From assembly GCA_025526915.1 (NCBI GenBank), contig JAHLKH010000166.1:1-62717 (forward strand): a stretch of DNA of 62,717 bases, read 5' to 3'. The DNA comes from Entophlyctis helioformis (taxonomy: Eukaryota > Chytridiomycota > Chytridiomycetes > Chytridiales > Chytriomycetaceae). A model generated the notes under the pieces. It was not told where the DNA came from and made no database searches. It saw nothing but the letters and a program-made list of their open reading frames with translations. The position numbers were made by a program, and so were the translations under genes. Below are positions 21,171-33,400 of the stretch, one piece after another. Positions within the stretch are counted from its first letter, which is position 1; the number at the start of each line of letters is the position of its first letter.

Positions 21171-24100
21171 TCATTCAAGTCGCGCCAGCATCGTGCCGAT
21201 CGCACTCTCGACGCCAGTGTACCGGAACCGGCCGGCCGCTCGCTGGAAATGCGTCAGCGCCTTGACGCGCAGCGCCAGTGGGATATCCGCGCGACCGCAC
21301 AGCCGCTCAAACGCCTGTCGTGCTTTGCCCTGATCGAACTCTGTCTCGGTTGTTTGTTTGTTTTTACATGCAGTCGCGTGAGTGCTTGCCCATCCCATCT
21401 GCCATCTGGAATGGAAGAATGGCGAGGGGGGATGACGAGACACAGACTCACGTTTGGGCCATTGCTGCAGGATCGCTTGGCCGTGTGCGCGGAGTGCCGG
21501 CCACGCGCCGGGCCAGTCATCGCCAAGCGCGTCGTTGGTGGACACAGTGTCCGAGTCGCCCGCGTCGTCGAGGGCAGGCACAACGGTAGGCACGACAGCC
21601 GGCAGGACGCCAGGGCCGGTCGGCAGCTGCATAGCGCCGTGCGGATCGCCCAGTTCCGCCTCGCTGTCCGTATCAGACTCGGTGGCCGGCTCGCTCATTT
21701 CCACAAGCCCCTCGAGTGGCACAAATGCTGGCTGGCGTAATGGCTGGCCGTCCGCCATCACCCCACCATCGCCTCACCATCACGGAGACCCTCATCAGCC
21801 GCTGTCCACGGCGCCGGCGTCTCGGGATCGCTGCTCGGTTCCACAAGGCTGCTATCCGTGTCCATGTCCATGTCGTCGCCATCGTCGCTATCGCCATCGC
21901 CGTCGTCCATGCCCATAAACGACAGCCGCCGTGCGTCGCGCTGCACGCCGCGCAGCAGCATCGCGCGGTCCGTGTATCCGTCAGTGCCGATGCCGGCATC
22001 AAGACTCGGCACCGCGCTTGGCACCAGCACGAGCGGCGACATGGCCAGCGACAGCCGGGGCACGCGCTCTCGGCGGAACGCTGCAAGGTACGAGCCGCCA
22101 CTCCCGCTTGCACTTGCACTCCCTCCTGCACTCCCTCCTGCACTTTCACTTCCACTTCCACTGACACTGACACTGACACTGCTACTGGAACTAGTCGAGT
22201 CGCGCGGTGCAGGGAACACAGACCGTGGTCGCCGGACGCGTCGTCGATTTGCTGCCGCTGCTGCTGCCGCCGCCGCACGTTTGCTATGCCGTCCACCACC
22301 ACTGCTGCCACCACTACCACCGCCACTCCCCGCACTCGCAGCCTCGTCACCAAACTGCGATGCTTCTTCTGCCGCCTCGTCCAGGCCACCTGCAGCCGAT
22401 GCCAGCATCGCCAACCCGCCACCTCCACTACTACTACTACCACTACCCACCGCCGCCGGAAGGAGAGACACGGGCGGATCGCGTCGGTACGGATTGCCAA
22501 ACAGCCGCCGTAGCCGTGCAGCCGCCTGCATCTCGTCTTCCATCGGGTCGCGCGGCACCTCCTGGCGGCTCATGGCCGTCTCGTAGTTGCCCATGACGGC
22601 TATCGGCACCGTATGCAGCTGTCTGTCCTCCCATACGTCCACGCGATCAGTGTTGGTGTCAGCAGAAGAGTCCGCCAGCACGAGATGCCGACACGGGGCC
22701 AAGCCGGCGGAGACGGGGTAGGCGGCTTACCAAGATCGCTTTGTGAGAGCCGGCGGGCAGTGAGCCGGCGTGGCGCGGTGCCCGGCGCGTGGCTGTCGTC
22801 GGGGAGTGCCGCAGTGGCAGGGGGAAGCGCAGCAGAACCCGTGGTAGTAACCAGCCGCCGAGCAGCAGCCACAACATCCGCCATGGAATCCACCGACATC
22901 TTGAACACGTTGTCGCCAACCAGGGCTGCCAGTGTGCCGCCGCCACTTGTGCCGCTGCCACTGGGACCGCCACTGGGAGCGCCACTGGGACCGCCAGCCG
23001 GCTTCTTTGCCGCCGCGGCCGCCTGGTGAGCCTGCACCGTGGCAACAAACTTGTCGAGCTCAACAGACGCCTAGCACCTCGCATCGCATCAGCGTCAGCC
23101 AACTCCACACACTTCACACTCACACACGTCAGGCGACACGCGCTCACTCACCATACGCGCCACACGCTCGCCATACTCGGTGATACGAGCAAGCGTCTTA
23201 TAGACAGGCACACCAGCGGGCCCATCAATGCCGCGCACAGCGTCCGTCGGCCACAGATGCCCGAGCTTCATGGCCGCCAGCGCGTTCCGCAGCGGTTGCA
23301 CATAGTAGCACGGCAGACTCGCCACGTACGCCAGAAAGCTCTGCGTCCACTTGTCCGGCAGCCGGATCGGTGCCTTGGGGCCGACCACTGCCGCTGCATG
23401 CCGTTCACGCCGTAGGGGGAGCCGTGTTAGCCTCGAGTCTATCACCGTCACGCACACACACACTCTCTCTCGTATGCGTGCAATCGCAAACCAGCAAACG
23501 ACAACAGGACATACTCAGGAGCTTGAACAGCGTCGGGAACTTGTACGGTAATATGTACAGGTAGACCGATCCGTTCGTGGATCCCTGTTTCAGGAACCCA
23601 AACGGCTCGCCGTATCCCGGTTTGAAGCTGCTGCCCTGCACATACACCTGCATGTCCGCGACCATGTGCATGCATGTGCGTGGGTGGGTTGGTGTCAGTC
23701 GAGCAGCTTGACCATCACAGGAATGCAGAAAGAGACTGCGCAAGACGCACCGGCCAGCAGACACCGGCAGGCAGTTTGGCCAGCTCGGCCGAGACGGCAT
23801 TGGGCAGCATTCCAACACGGTCGACAGGGAATCCCTCAAACAGCGGGTAGTACTGTTCGCGGCGGAACAGTGTGAGCGTTGGGTACGCGTCGCGTTGGGC
23901 CGTTTCGTCGAGACGGAACACGCCGCCGCTGCCGCTACCACCACCACCACCACTGGCGGCAGCGTCAGCTGTGTTGGTCAGGTAGCGCTCGGGCCAGTAG
24001 GCTTCGGGGATCGGAAACGTGCGCGAGGATGTCGCCGACGCGTAGAGAAGCAGCTCGTCCGTGGCCTGTGGTGCGCCCGTCTCGTCTGTGCATGCATCCA

Positions 24101-25236
24101 TGAGTCGCGAGTCGCGAGTTGCCAGTTGAAGTTGTATGTGTGGACGGATGGATGGCAGCTGGTTTACCTGGGTCGATATGCACACGCACGCGCACGCCCT
24201 CGATGTGCGACACGGCATGCGTGGGGAGCACACCGGGGCGGACGGTCGACGTAGCGCCCATACAGCTTTCCATGCACCACTGCATGCTCCTCATCGACCC
24301 GATTCGCCAGAACTGGCCTGTGTACCGCGCGCGGTGGTCGTGGCGTGCACTCTTGTCGGTCAGCCAGATCGTAGCAGCCAGACATCCAGACATCCGGACA
24401 TCCAGACGGCCATGCGCAACCCACCGCCGAGATTGAGCGACAGCCACTCGAGCTGCGGATGCACAGGCATATGGTCCGGCATGAGCCCGATGGTGTAAAG
24501 CCGCTGCTCCCATCGGAACGGTTGGCGGTACACTTCCGATCCGGGCATCCTGAGTCCCGGGATATTGACCTACACACGGACAGTCTGTCAGCCATGCCAT
24601 GCACCCACAACAACGCGACCGATCGCACACGCACCGTCTGCGTGACAGACACATCGTCGGCGTCCGTGCCGGGCACCACCGAGCAGGCAGGTGCGGACGC
24701 ATCCATGAACCAGAAGATGAGGGTGGACTCGTGGCCGCCCATGAAGCGGCCGATGGCGGGAGCGTCTGCGCGCGTGCGGGCACAGCGGACGAGCGAGAGG
24801 TACTCGAAGAGGGCGGCGAACACGGTGCCGACATTGGACAGGTCGAGGGCCTGCAGCGAGCGGGCGTGGGCGAGCAGCGTCTGGTGGTCGGTCGTGAGCA
24901 GCGTCTGGACGTGGAGGCGTGGGGGGCGGGGTGAGCGACGGGCAGGCGCAACCACGTAGGCAACCACATGGGCAACTACATGGGCCGACCTTGAAGCAGG
25001 CGGGCGGCTCGGCGTAGTCACGAGCATGTACTTGTTGTTGCGGCGCTCGTACTCCGTCTTGCGCAGCTCCCACTGTGCGAGCATGTCAGTTTGTAGGCGT
25101 GCGCACGTGTGTAGGTGCACACTCACACCTTGAAGAACTGGTCGATGCCGGCCTTGGCCACCTCGAGCGCCGTCAGCCGGCCCGACAGCGGCACGTTCAT
25201 GGACACGCTCGTGTCGACCAGGAACACGTAGATCAT
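21171..25236 (-). CDS. INTS6: Integrator complex subunit 6-like protein
   Basis: Starts MIYVFLVDTSVSMN, a von Willebrand A domain with the DxSxS metal site, as in INTS6. Following exons give KYMLVT, SLQALDLSNVGTVFAALFEY and STLIFWFMDAS, the strand-helix pattern of that domain. Further on are PEAYWPERYL, GEPFGFLKQGSTNGSVYLY and LPYKFPTLFKLL, then WTQSFLAYVASLPCYYVQPL, all in the INTS6 order. Exons are short (about nine introns). A long Gly/Ser-rich low-complexity stretch fills 21760-22700, and a small helical domain (KARQAFERLCGRADIPLALR) closes the protein. At least one frame break near 25040. The Integrator complex cleaves snRNA and attenuates nascent Pol II transcripts. Confidence 0.78.
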
Positions 25237-25545
25237 GGCCGCGCGGGTGTCGGTGTCGGTGTTGGTGGCAAGCCTGGGAGAATCGTGTGCGGCTTGTATG
25301 CGGATTGTATGCGGATCGTAAGGGATCGTATGCCACAGACACACACAGACACAGATACACCAGATACACACACAAAGACTGCCGCACATGCACCAAGGCA
25401 AAGAGGGAAGGCGAAGATGGGTTGTATTGGCGCGTTCAACAAGAGTGTTGCCAGCACGGGACCCGATGCAGCGACAACAAGCGAGAGCATGGCAGAGAAG
25501 AGAGAGACAGAGAGAGAGACCATGAGCGACGCCGAGTGACCGAAT

Positions 25546-26649
25546 CTACTCGCCAATGGGGTGGTCCTTGGTAAAGTCTTCGCGAACCTGGTACCGGGGG
25601 TTCTGTGTGTTTGTGGATAGAAAGGGGGATAGAAGGGAGATAGAAAAGGGGATAGAAGGGTGCGCAGCGCAGAATAAAAGCCCACGGCACGGCATTCTTG
25701 TCAGTGCGTGTGCATGCGATCGGCGCGTCGCATCGCGGCCCACCGACAGCCAGATAGACAGACAGCCAGGCAAGCCAACAGGGCAGCCATGAACGGACAG
25801 ACGGACCTTCATGAACATGGTGGATCCACGCCACCACTGGGCAGCCAGCACGGACCACGACGCCTTGTCCTCGTCGGACACGGCGGGCGGCAGGTACACG
25901 TACGTGGGCACGACGTGGCGCTGCGTGTGGTAGACGGGCTCGGCCTGGTTGGGATCGGCGACGCCCGCCTTGCCGATGCCCTTGACGGGCGCCTTGAGGT
26001 CGCCGGCCGCCCAGTCCGGGTGGTCGGCCATGAGCGCGGCCTCGCGACGCTTGACGGCCTCGAGCCGGCGCACCAAGTCGCGGTCGGTCTCGGCCTGCAG
26101 CAGCGGCGTGATGTAGATGCGGGCCCACGCCTTTTCTCTGCGCAGCTCTCTGTGGGGCCGGAGCGGGTCGGAGCGGGTCGAGTGGGTCGAGTGGGTGTAT
26201 GGTGGGTCGAGAGAGGGCCATGGCAGGCGGTATTAGGATGGCTCTGCCTAGCACGGCACGGCACAGCAGAGCAGAGTAGCGTATGGCAGCGTATGGTAGG
26301 CAGGGCAGCGTCTGCCGCCCAGCATGAACAGGCTGGTTCTGGCTGGCTGGCTGCTGGTTGTAGTTGCTGTTGTAGTAGTAGTAGTTGCTGCTGCCCCTAT
26401 GACAACGGCTACCAAGACAGCAGCGACCAGACTACGACCACGGACCACCACACCACCACTACGACAACGCACGCACGCACCTGTGCTCTGCGTTGGCGTG
26501 CGCCAGCATCCACCAGCCCCAGCCGACGATGCCAAAGACGGCCGAGATGAGGATGGCGCCCGAGGACCACGCTGCGGCAGGTAGCGCTTGTAGCGGATGG
26601 TCTCGAAGCCACCCGCGGGCGGCATGTCCTGTCCTGCTGCGGCTGCCAT
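25546..26649 (-). CDS. NDUFA13: Complex I subunit NDUFA13 (GRIM-19)
   Basis: Exons 26649-26481, 26149-25807 and 25602-25546. The start MAAAAGQDMPPAGGFETIRY then KRYLPQRGP matches the family's QDMPPPGGY...YKRNLPRRG. A transmembrane helix (AVFGIVGWGWWMLAHANAEH) follows, then ARIYITPLLQAETDRDLVRR, the family's A-R-I-x-x-x-PLLQAE-x-D-R block. A late VYHTQRHVVPTYVYLP and a short last exon (NPRYQVREDF...) complete it. One base is missing near 26570, just before the helix. The subunit is a peripheral-arm/membrane-arm accessory of mitochondrial NADH dehydrogenase, absent in S. cerevisiae, so its presence implies complex I here. Confidence 0.9.
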
Positions 26650-26766
26650 TCTGTGTGTGTGCTTGCTGTGTGTGTGTGTAAAAGAAGAAGGGGAAGTGCG
26701 GAAGTGGCAGTTGTGTTGTTGTTGTTGTTGCTGTTGTAGTCGAGTATTATTGGGCAACTTCGCTGC

Positions 26767-28632
26767 ATGCTGCGATTCCCACTTCGCCTGCCGCTGCTGC
26801 CCCGCCTTCCCTCGCTGTTGTCGTCGCCGTCACCGTCTGCTGCTGCTGCTGCCCTCGCTGCGCCCTTCTCGCCGTCTTCTCCGTCTTCCTCGTCTACGTC
26901 CAGACTCGCTCTCGCCGCCATGTCCACCACCGCCCCTGCCTCCAAGAAGCGCCGTATCTCGGCAAAGGTGCGTGCGTGCGTGTGTGTCCTTGTGTTGGCA
27001 TACGTGCTGGTGCACAGCGCCGTCTTGCCGCCTGCCACCAACACCAACTCCAACACCATCAACATCGACTGACGCCTCTGCTGCCCGCTGCAGGCTGCCA
27101 GCCGTCTGGCCACGCTCGATCCCGCCGGCACCGTCTTTGCAGAGTACACGGCGCTGGCCATCCAGCACGGCGCCGTCAATCTCGGCCAAGGCTTCCCAAC
27201 CCTGCCCGTCGCAGACTTTATCTCAAAGGCCGCCGTCAAGGCCGCCTCCACCAACGGCCTGCTGCACCAGTACACCCGCAGCGAGGGCCACCCAAAGCTT
27301 GTCCAAGGCAAGCAAGCAAGCAATCCATGCATCTCTGTCTGTTGGTCAGCCAACGCATGCATGGCTTCCATGGGCTGACACCCACAACCGGCTTCCACTC
27401 GCAGCCCTTGCGGCCTTTTACGGCCCCAGACTCGGTCGCGCCATCGATCCCCTGACTGAGATCATCACGACCGTCGGAGCAACCGAAGGTGCGTGCACTG
27501 CGCCGCCTCGCCCACTCACTCGCCACACACCCCTCACACACTCATACACACACACGATCCGGCACCAGCCATCTACTCGACCATCCAGGCCTTTGTCGAC
27601 CCGGGCGATGAGGTCATTCTCATGCAGCCCTTCTACGACTCGTACCCCGCCTCGATCACGCTCGCCGGCGGCAAGCCCGTGATCGTGTCGCTGCGTCCCA
27701 CGGCGGCAGCAGCGGCAGCAGCGTCCGGGTCCGCCAAGGTGCGCTCGTCCGACTGGAAGCTCGACTTTGCCGAGCTGCGCAAGGCCATCACGCCAAAGAC
27801 CAAGATGATCATGATCAACAACCCCCACAACCCGCTCGGCAAGATCTTTACGCGCGAGGAGCTCGAGACGGTGGCGCGCATTGCCACCGAGCACGATCTG
27901 CTTGTCATTGCCGACGAGGTGTACGAGACGCTCGCCTACTCGGACTCGGTGTCCGAGTTTATCAAGTTTGGTGAGCTGATGTGCCGTGTCGTGTCGCACC
28001 ATGTGGTGAGTGTTGAGTGTGCGGCACGCTGCTAACGACAAGTGCAATGCGGCCCACCATGGCGGATCGTCTTGCGTCGGCGTCGGACAGCAAGCCTGCC
28101 CGGCATGTACGAGCGCACCATCACGCTCGGCAGCATCGGCAAGGCGTTTGGCATCACGGGCTGGAAGATCGGATGGGTGATTGCGCCGCCCGAGCTCACG
28201 CGCTCCGTGTGGCTCGTGCACCAGTTTGTGCCGTTCGCCATCACCACGCCGCTGCAGGAAGCCGTGGCCGAGTCGCTCACGCAGGCCTCGTCGCCGTCAT
28301 CCACCTACTTTGCCGACACGGCCGCCGAGTACGAGGCGCTCCGCGACCTCCTCTACAACGGCCTCGCCGCCGTGGGCTTCAAGCCCATGAACCCGGACGG
28401 CGGCTACTTTGTCATTGCGGACGTCTCGCAGGTGCGCAAGGAGCGCGGCATCACGGGCGACTTTTCGCGCTTCCTGACCACCGACGTGGGCGTGACCAGC
28501 ATCCCCGTGTCGGCCTTTTACTCCAAGCCCGACCAGGCGTCGGTGGCCCACCTGGTGCGCTTTGCGTTCTGCAAGGACCGCAAGACGATTGAGGCTGCCC
28601 TTGAGCGCCTCAACAAGTACTTTAAGGCGTGA
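26767..28632 (+). CDS. BNA3: Kynurenine/glutamine-type aminotransferase (PLP, class I)
   Basis: Exons 26767-26967, 27094-27307, 27405-27488, 27569-27970 and 28091-28632. An Arg/Leu/Ser-rich N-terminus looks like a mitochondrial presequence; an internal ATG (MSTTAPAS) could give a cytosolic form. Fold-type I landmarks: NLGQGFPTLP, NNPHNPLGK, VIADEVYETL, and PLP-lysine motif TLGSIGKAFGITGWKIGW, as in KYAT/BNA3 kynurenine aminotransferases that make kynurenate. The C-terminal Arg motif is HLVRFAFCK. Intron 2 uses a GC donor (CAAG|GCAAGC), phase 1, AG acceptor. All exons join in frame without corrections. Divergent from NDUFA13 by 117 bp. Confidence 0.9.
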
Positions 28633-30407
28633 GCGTGGTGTGGTTCTCTGTACTGTGTTGCCCTGCGTTGCCCTGCGCTGTGCTCTGCTGCCCAGCGTTG
28701 CCTTGCGCTGCCCTGTGCACCTCGAATAAACATGGACGCCGCCGCCCCCCTTTGGCTCGATGCTCCCCCCTTGTTGCGTGTTTTTGCACTCGGAAATTGC
28801 CGACAGCGCCAATCGAGCCCAATCGAAGTCCACCGACGAGGCTTGGCGTTGGCCGATTCTGAGGTGCGGATGCGGAAGCATCCGAGCAGCAGATGAGCAG
28901 CGGCTACCCAGCAGTTTGTCCACCAAACTTTGCTTTCCTTCAGTCCATCAAGGAGACCGAGACGATCACGCACATCACGAGCACCAGCCAGATGCCCGCC
29001 CCCAGCCTCGGCGTGTGCACCGCGGTGCACGACACCACACGGCCGTCGCAGTCGCCTGCCCCGTCAACCCATGCCAGCCTACAGCGGTGCGGTCGCCATC
29101 GTCGCCGACGTCGCCATCATCGTCGTCGTCGGCGTCGTCGTCATCACTGTCCTCTGCAGCCACGACCCTTGACATGGATCAATCAAGGTGGCGGCGGTCT
29201 CGGACCAAGGCGACAGTGACTGCCTGCACACGAGACGCAGACGACTACGAAGACACGGACGACACCGTTAACAGCAACAGCAGCATCAGCAGCAGCGACC
29301 GTCGCACACGGGTCGCAATCCAGTCTGCGTTCTGCCCCGTGGCGGATGTGCGCCTGGCCGGAAACGAGCTCGGCTGGCTGCCCGCCCTGTGCCCACAGAC
29401 CGACCGGTCCATGCGTGGACAGACACAGCACCAATCGGCGTCCGTTCAAGGCACGGGCAATTGCAGCGGCGGCGTTGGCGGCATCAGCATCGGCATCGGC
29501 GGCGCGGCGGCGGCGTTGTGACGAGTCAAAGTGCCATGTGCGAAAATCACGCGCACCGATCCGACCCCTCGCAGCCACATTCTGTTTCGCCGACAGCCAG
29601 CGTCGACAGCGTGTGCTCGCTTGCACGCGTGGACAGCGTGGACAGCGTGGACCGCGTGGACGGGCCACGTGGTGTCACCAACAGGGGTCGCCCGTGTCGG
29701 GCTCAGGAGCGTCGCATGATCGCAGGTGGGAAGCATTCGTGTGCCTCGGTGTATTGCGTGTGTACGGGCATTTCCCCCTTGCTGTTGGGTCGCTCGGGGG
29801 CGCGGCGGCGCTCGTTTGGCGCTGTCGGGCGCCGTTTGGCTCGCTCGCCAGTCCCGCCCGATTGGCTGCATGGCACGACCCGTGGTGTGTACATGGCGAC
29901 CCGTGAGATAAGGCGGCAACATCCAAAGGAGCGCTCGCCTGCCCACCTCGCCTGCGCTCGCACGGACTTGACTGACACTGCCTGCACGACCGTCCACTAC
30001 CGTCCATCACCCTGTACTCTGTGCTCTGTGCAATCGCCGCTCGCAGTCGACAGCCACAGCACACACAAGTGGCATTGCCACACACTCACCCGTATCGGCG
30101 CCGGCTTTTTGGAGTGGCGGCGGCAGCGGCTCTTTCACATACAACAGCCAAAGCAGGTGCGTGAGCCCTCCCGCTTGTGTGCACACTCACACACCCCCGC
30201 TCGGGTTGATCATGCGTCTGGCTCTGGCCTGTGCACCGCATGGGGGCAGCAGCGACTGGCAAAGCTTGCTGTGCTTGCTGTGCTTGCTGTGCTTGTTGTG
30301 CTTGTTGTGCCCGCCTGCACCGTCTGGCACCGCTGGCACGATGGGGATATCTCGGTCTGACTTGGCTCGCTGGTGCACAACAGGCGCAGCATCGAATCCG
30401 ACACAAC
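28633..30407. other. No gene supported (1.8 kb)
   Basis: Short open frames exist on both strands, but none shows a recognisable domain or consistent splice structure. Near 29090-29170 a GTC/GAC trinucleotide-rich stretch would encode either a Val/Ile run (plus) or an acidic Asp run (minus). It may hold 5' exons or promoter of the Gln/His-rich gene downstream. Confidence 0.4.
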
Positions 30408-33400
30408 ATGCACCGTGCGCCACAGCCGCCGCACTCGCACGAGGAACAGTGGCAGCACCAGCACCAGCAACAGCACCAGCAACAACAGCACCAGCCATCC
30501 ATCACCGGCCTGCTGAGCAAGCACGCCATGTACATGAACGCTCATCTCGACTCGAGGGCCGTCGCTGTCGGTGATCTGGACGCATCGAGCAACACAGCAA
30601 GGCACGCACACACACACGGACACACACGCGCACACCACACCCGTCACCCGTCGTTGTGCACCATCTGAACAACCATTGCAGCGCCAACGGCCGCCGCCTA
30701 CAGCTTGAGCAGCAACTGCAGCAGCAGCATCCGTTCTGCCCGTCGACCTCGCCCTCAACGCCTGCAGCCGCCATATCGTCCCTGCTGGCCCTGCGCGACG
30801 GATCGCAAGGCTCATCAGCTGCTGCAGTACACACCGGCTGGGCTGCGGATATGTCAAGGGTCGGCGAGACGAGCCACCTGCCCGTGCCCGTGCCCGGACC
30901 CGTGCCCGCCAAAGGCCATGTGGTGGTGTCACAACGCCAACCATTGCCAACATCGCAATCTGCAGTATCGGGAAACGCCATCGCCGCCTTGTTGAGCCCG
31001 CGCCAGGCTATCGTGCACACTGCCTCGCTGGACATGAACTGCCACCGCCACGGCTATGTCCACGGCTATGGCCTGCCACATGCCGGCATCGACGACTGCG
31101 ATGCCCCCCGCAGACGGCCAGACAACGCCCGTCACTCCATTGTTGCTGGCATCGTCGTCGCTGTCGTCGTCGTCGTCGTCGGCATCAGCATCGCCAACAT
31201 CAACATCGTCGGCATCGTCGGCACGAGCAGGCGGCACCCTTGCGCGGCCACAGTATCCGCCCTCGGGATCAGCGGCCTGCAGCAGAATCACGAGCGGCTG
31301 TCGAGCGCAGCGACCCTTGCCGGGCCACGCTGTCGCTGTCACTGCCCCTGTCCCTGCCCCTGCTGCTCCTGTGCCGCCCCCTGTATTGGCACCATCACAT
31401 GGTACGTGCCACGCGTCACGCTCCTGCGTGTCTTGTGCCCGACAATAGCGACCCGCGGCCCCCTGTCGCAGACCCTTGTCGGCGTGGGTCCGTGCCCCGG
31501 CCTTCTCGCCCTGCCCATCACTGACCGCTGACCTGCCCATCACTGCCCGTGCCTCTGCCCCTCCATCGGCCCCTCCATCGGCCCTTTTACACTCCAGATC
31601 TGCGGGCTTGTCCAGATCATCTGGCAGGCACGGCCGCGACACCGCCCCCGCTGGCCATCGCCACACGCGGCATCCTGGCCCGCCGCTCGTCGCTCGATGC
31701 CCTCGACCGTGCCCCTCGCCCATGCCCATGCGCTTCCGTCGTCGTCGGCGACGCGTCTGTCCGTCAGTCCCACGACGCTCGCTCCCTCGACGTCGTCGTC
31801 GTCGTCATACGACTTTGTTCCGACCACGACCACGACCACGACCTCGACCACGAACACGGCCAGACCCACAGCCAGCACCCGCCCCCAGCCAGCCGTGCCC
31901 GCACCCTCGTCGCCCACGAGCCCCGCCGAGCGCGCTGCTCCGACTCCGCGCGGGCCGCAGCCGCTGCTGCTTGCCGAGCCTCGTCGTGCGTCGCCAGCCT
32001 TGTCGCCTTGCCACCCGCTGCCGCCTGCAACCTCAGACTCCGCCCCCGCTCCAGCACCAGATCCCGCCGCCACAGCCTTGAATGCGAATGCAGACACGCC
32101 AAGCGGACCGCGACACCAGCAGCAGCACCACCACCAGCAGCAGCAGCATCGCAGCTCCGCCTCCGCTCCACGCGCGCCAGCATCGGGCCTGCAATCAGCG
32201 CGGCCCATGCCGGCGGAGGCTGCCACTGCCTGCGTCGCTGCCCTCGCCGGCCGACCTCCGCACCGCTCCTGCTCGCCACCGCCCGCCCCGACCGAATGCA
32301 CCAACGCTTCCAACGCAACCCACGCAGCACCAACAGCAGCACCAACCACAGCCACAGCCGCCAGCACACGCGCTCACCGACGCCTTTATCAATCGTCGCC
32401 GTCCCCGCCGCTCGCCCCCGCCCCCGCCCCCGCCCTTGACCTTGCATCTCGCCGTCACGCTCGTCACACTGCCGCGCTCAACATGCCAACACCAACACGA
32501 ACGGCCGCGGCTACGACAACCACGACCACACCAACAACAGCCGCAGCATCAGCAGCCGCAGATGCAGATGCAGCCGTGAATGCGAATGCACCGTCCGGAC
32601 ACCACGACAGCGCACCGGCCAGACACTGCGCTTCGGGCGTCTCGTCGCGCCTGCGCTCGCTGCGTCACAAGTTTGATAGCATGCTCGCGGTCGCGCCCGT
32701 CGTGAGCGTGCTGCCCTCGCCCGCATCGCCTGCATCGGCTGCTGCTGTTGCCGCTGCTGCGTCGTCTTCTGCGACTGCATCTGCGTCTGCATCTGCGCCT
32801 GCATCTACCCATGTCGCCGAGCGGTTCGTGTCGGTGCATGCGGCCATCCGCCACCTGTCGCTCGCTCGCCCTGATGCGGACGTGACGTCGCAGCGCGATG
32901 GTCCTGCTACCACCGCAGTCTCTGCTCGACACCAGCACGGCCAGCACGACCAGCATGGCCAGCACGACCATCTGCTGCCGCCTCCGCCGCCGCCACCACC
33001 TTGCGCATCGTCGGCCTCAGCGTCAGCGTCGCAATCGCTTGCGGCCGCCTCCGCCCGCGCGGCACGGCTGCTGGAGCGCGGCCCGTCGGTGCATTCGCTT
33101 GCTTCAGACGCATCGTGCGCTGAGCCGCACTCCTCGGGCTTGCACGCGCCGTCTGCCAGCGCATCGATGCGCGGCCAGTACGGCTCGTCTGATGCCCCGA
33201 TTCTGACACCGGGCATGACCCCGACCAACGAACCGCCGCTGCCGCTGTTTGCCCCTACAGCGTCCTCTTCCCCTCCGTCTGGTCCTGCTGGTGCTGCTAG
33301 TGCTGCTGGCAATGTCACCGTGCATGATGCCGACGGCCAGATCCCAAGATCAAGCGAGTCGGCCGCCTCCGCCGCTGGCCCGTCATGCGCCTCTGGCGTT

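Noticed and set aside
29055..29172. Hydrophobic plus-strand run resembling a membrane span (VAIIVVVGVVVITVL)
   Set aside because: Encoded by a GTC trinucleotide repeat that reads as poly-Asp on the other strand; no gene structure around it.
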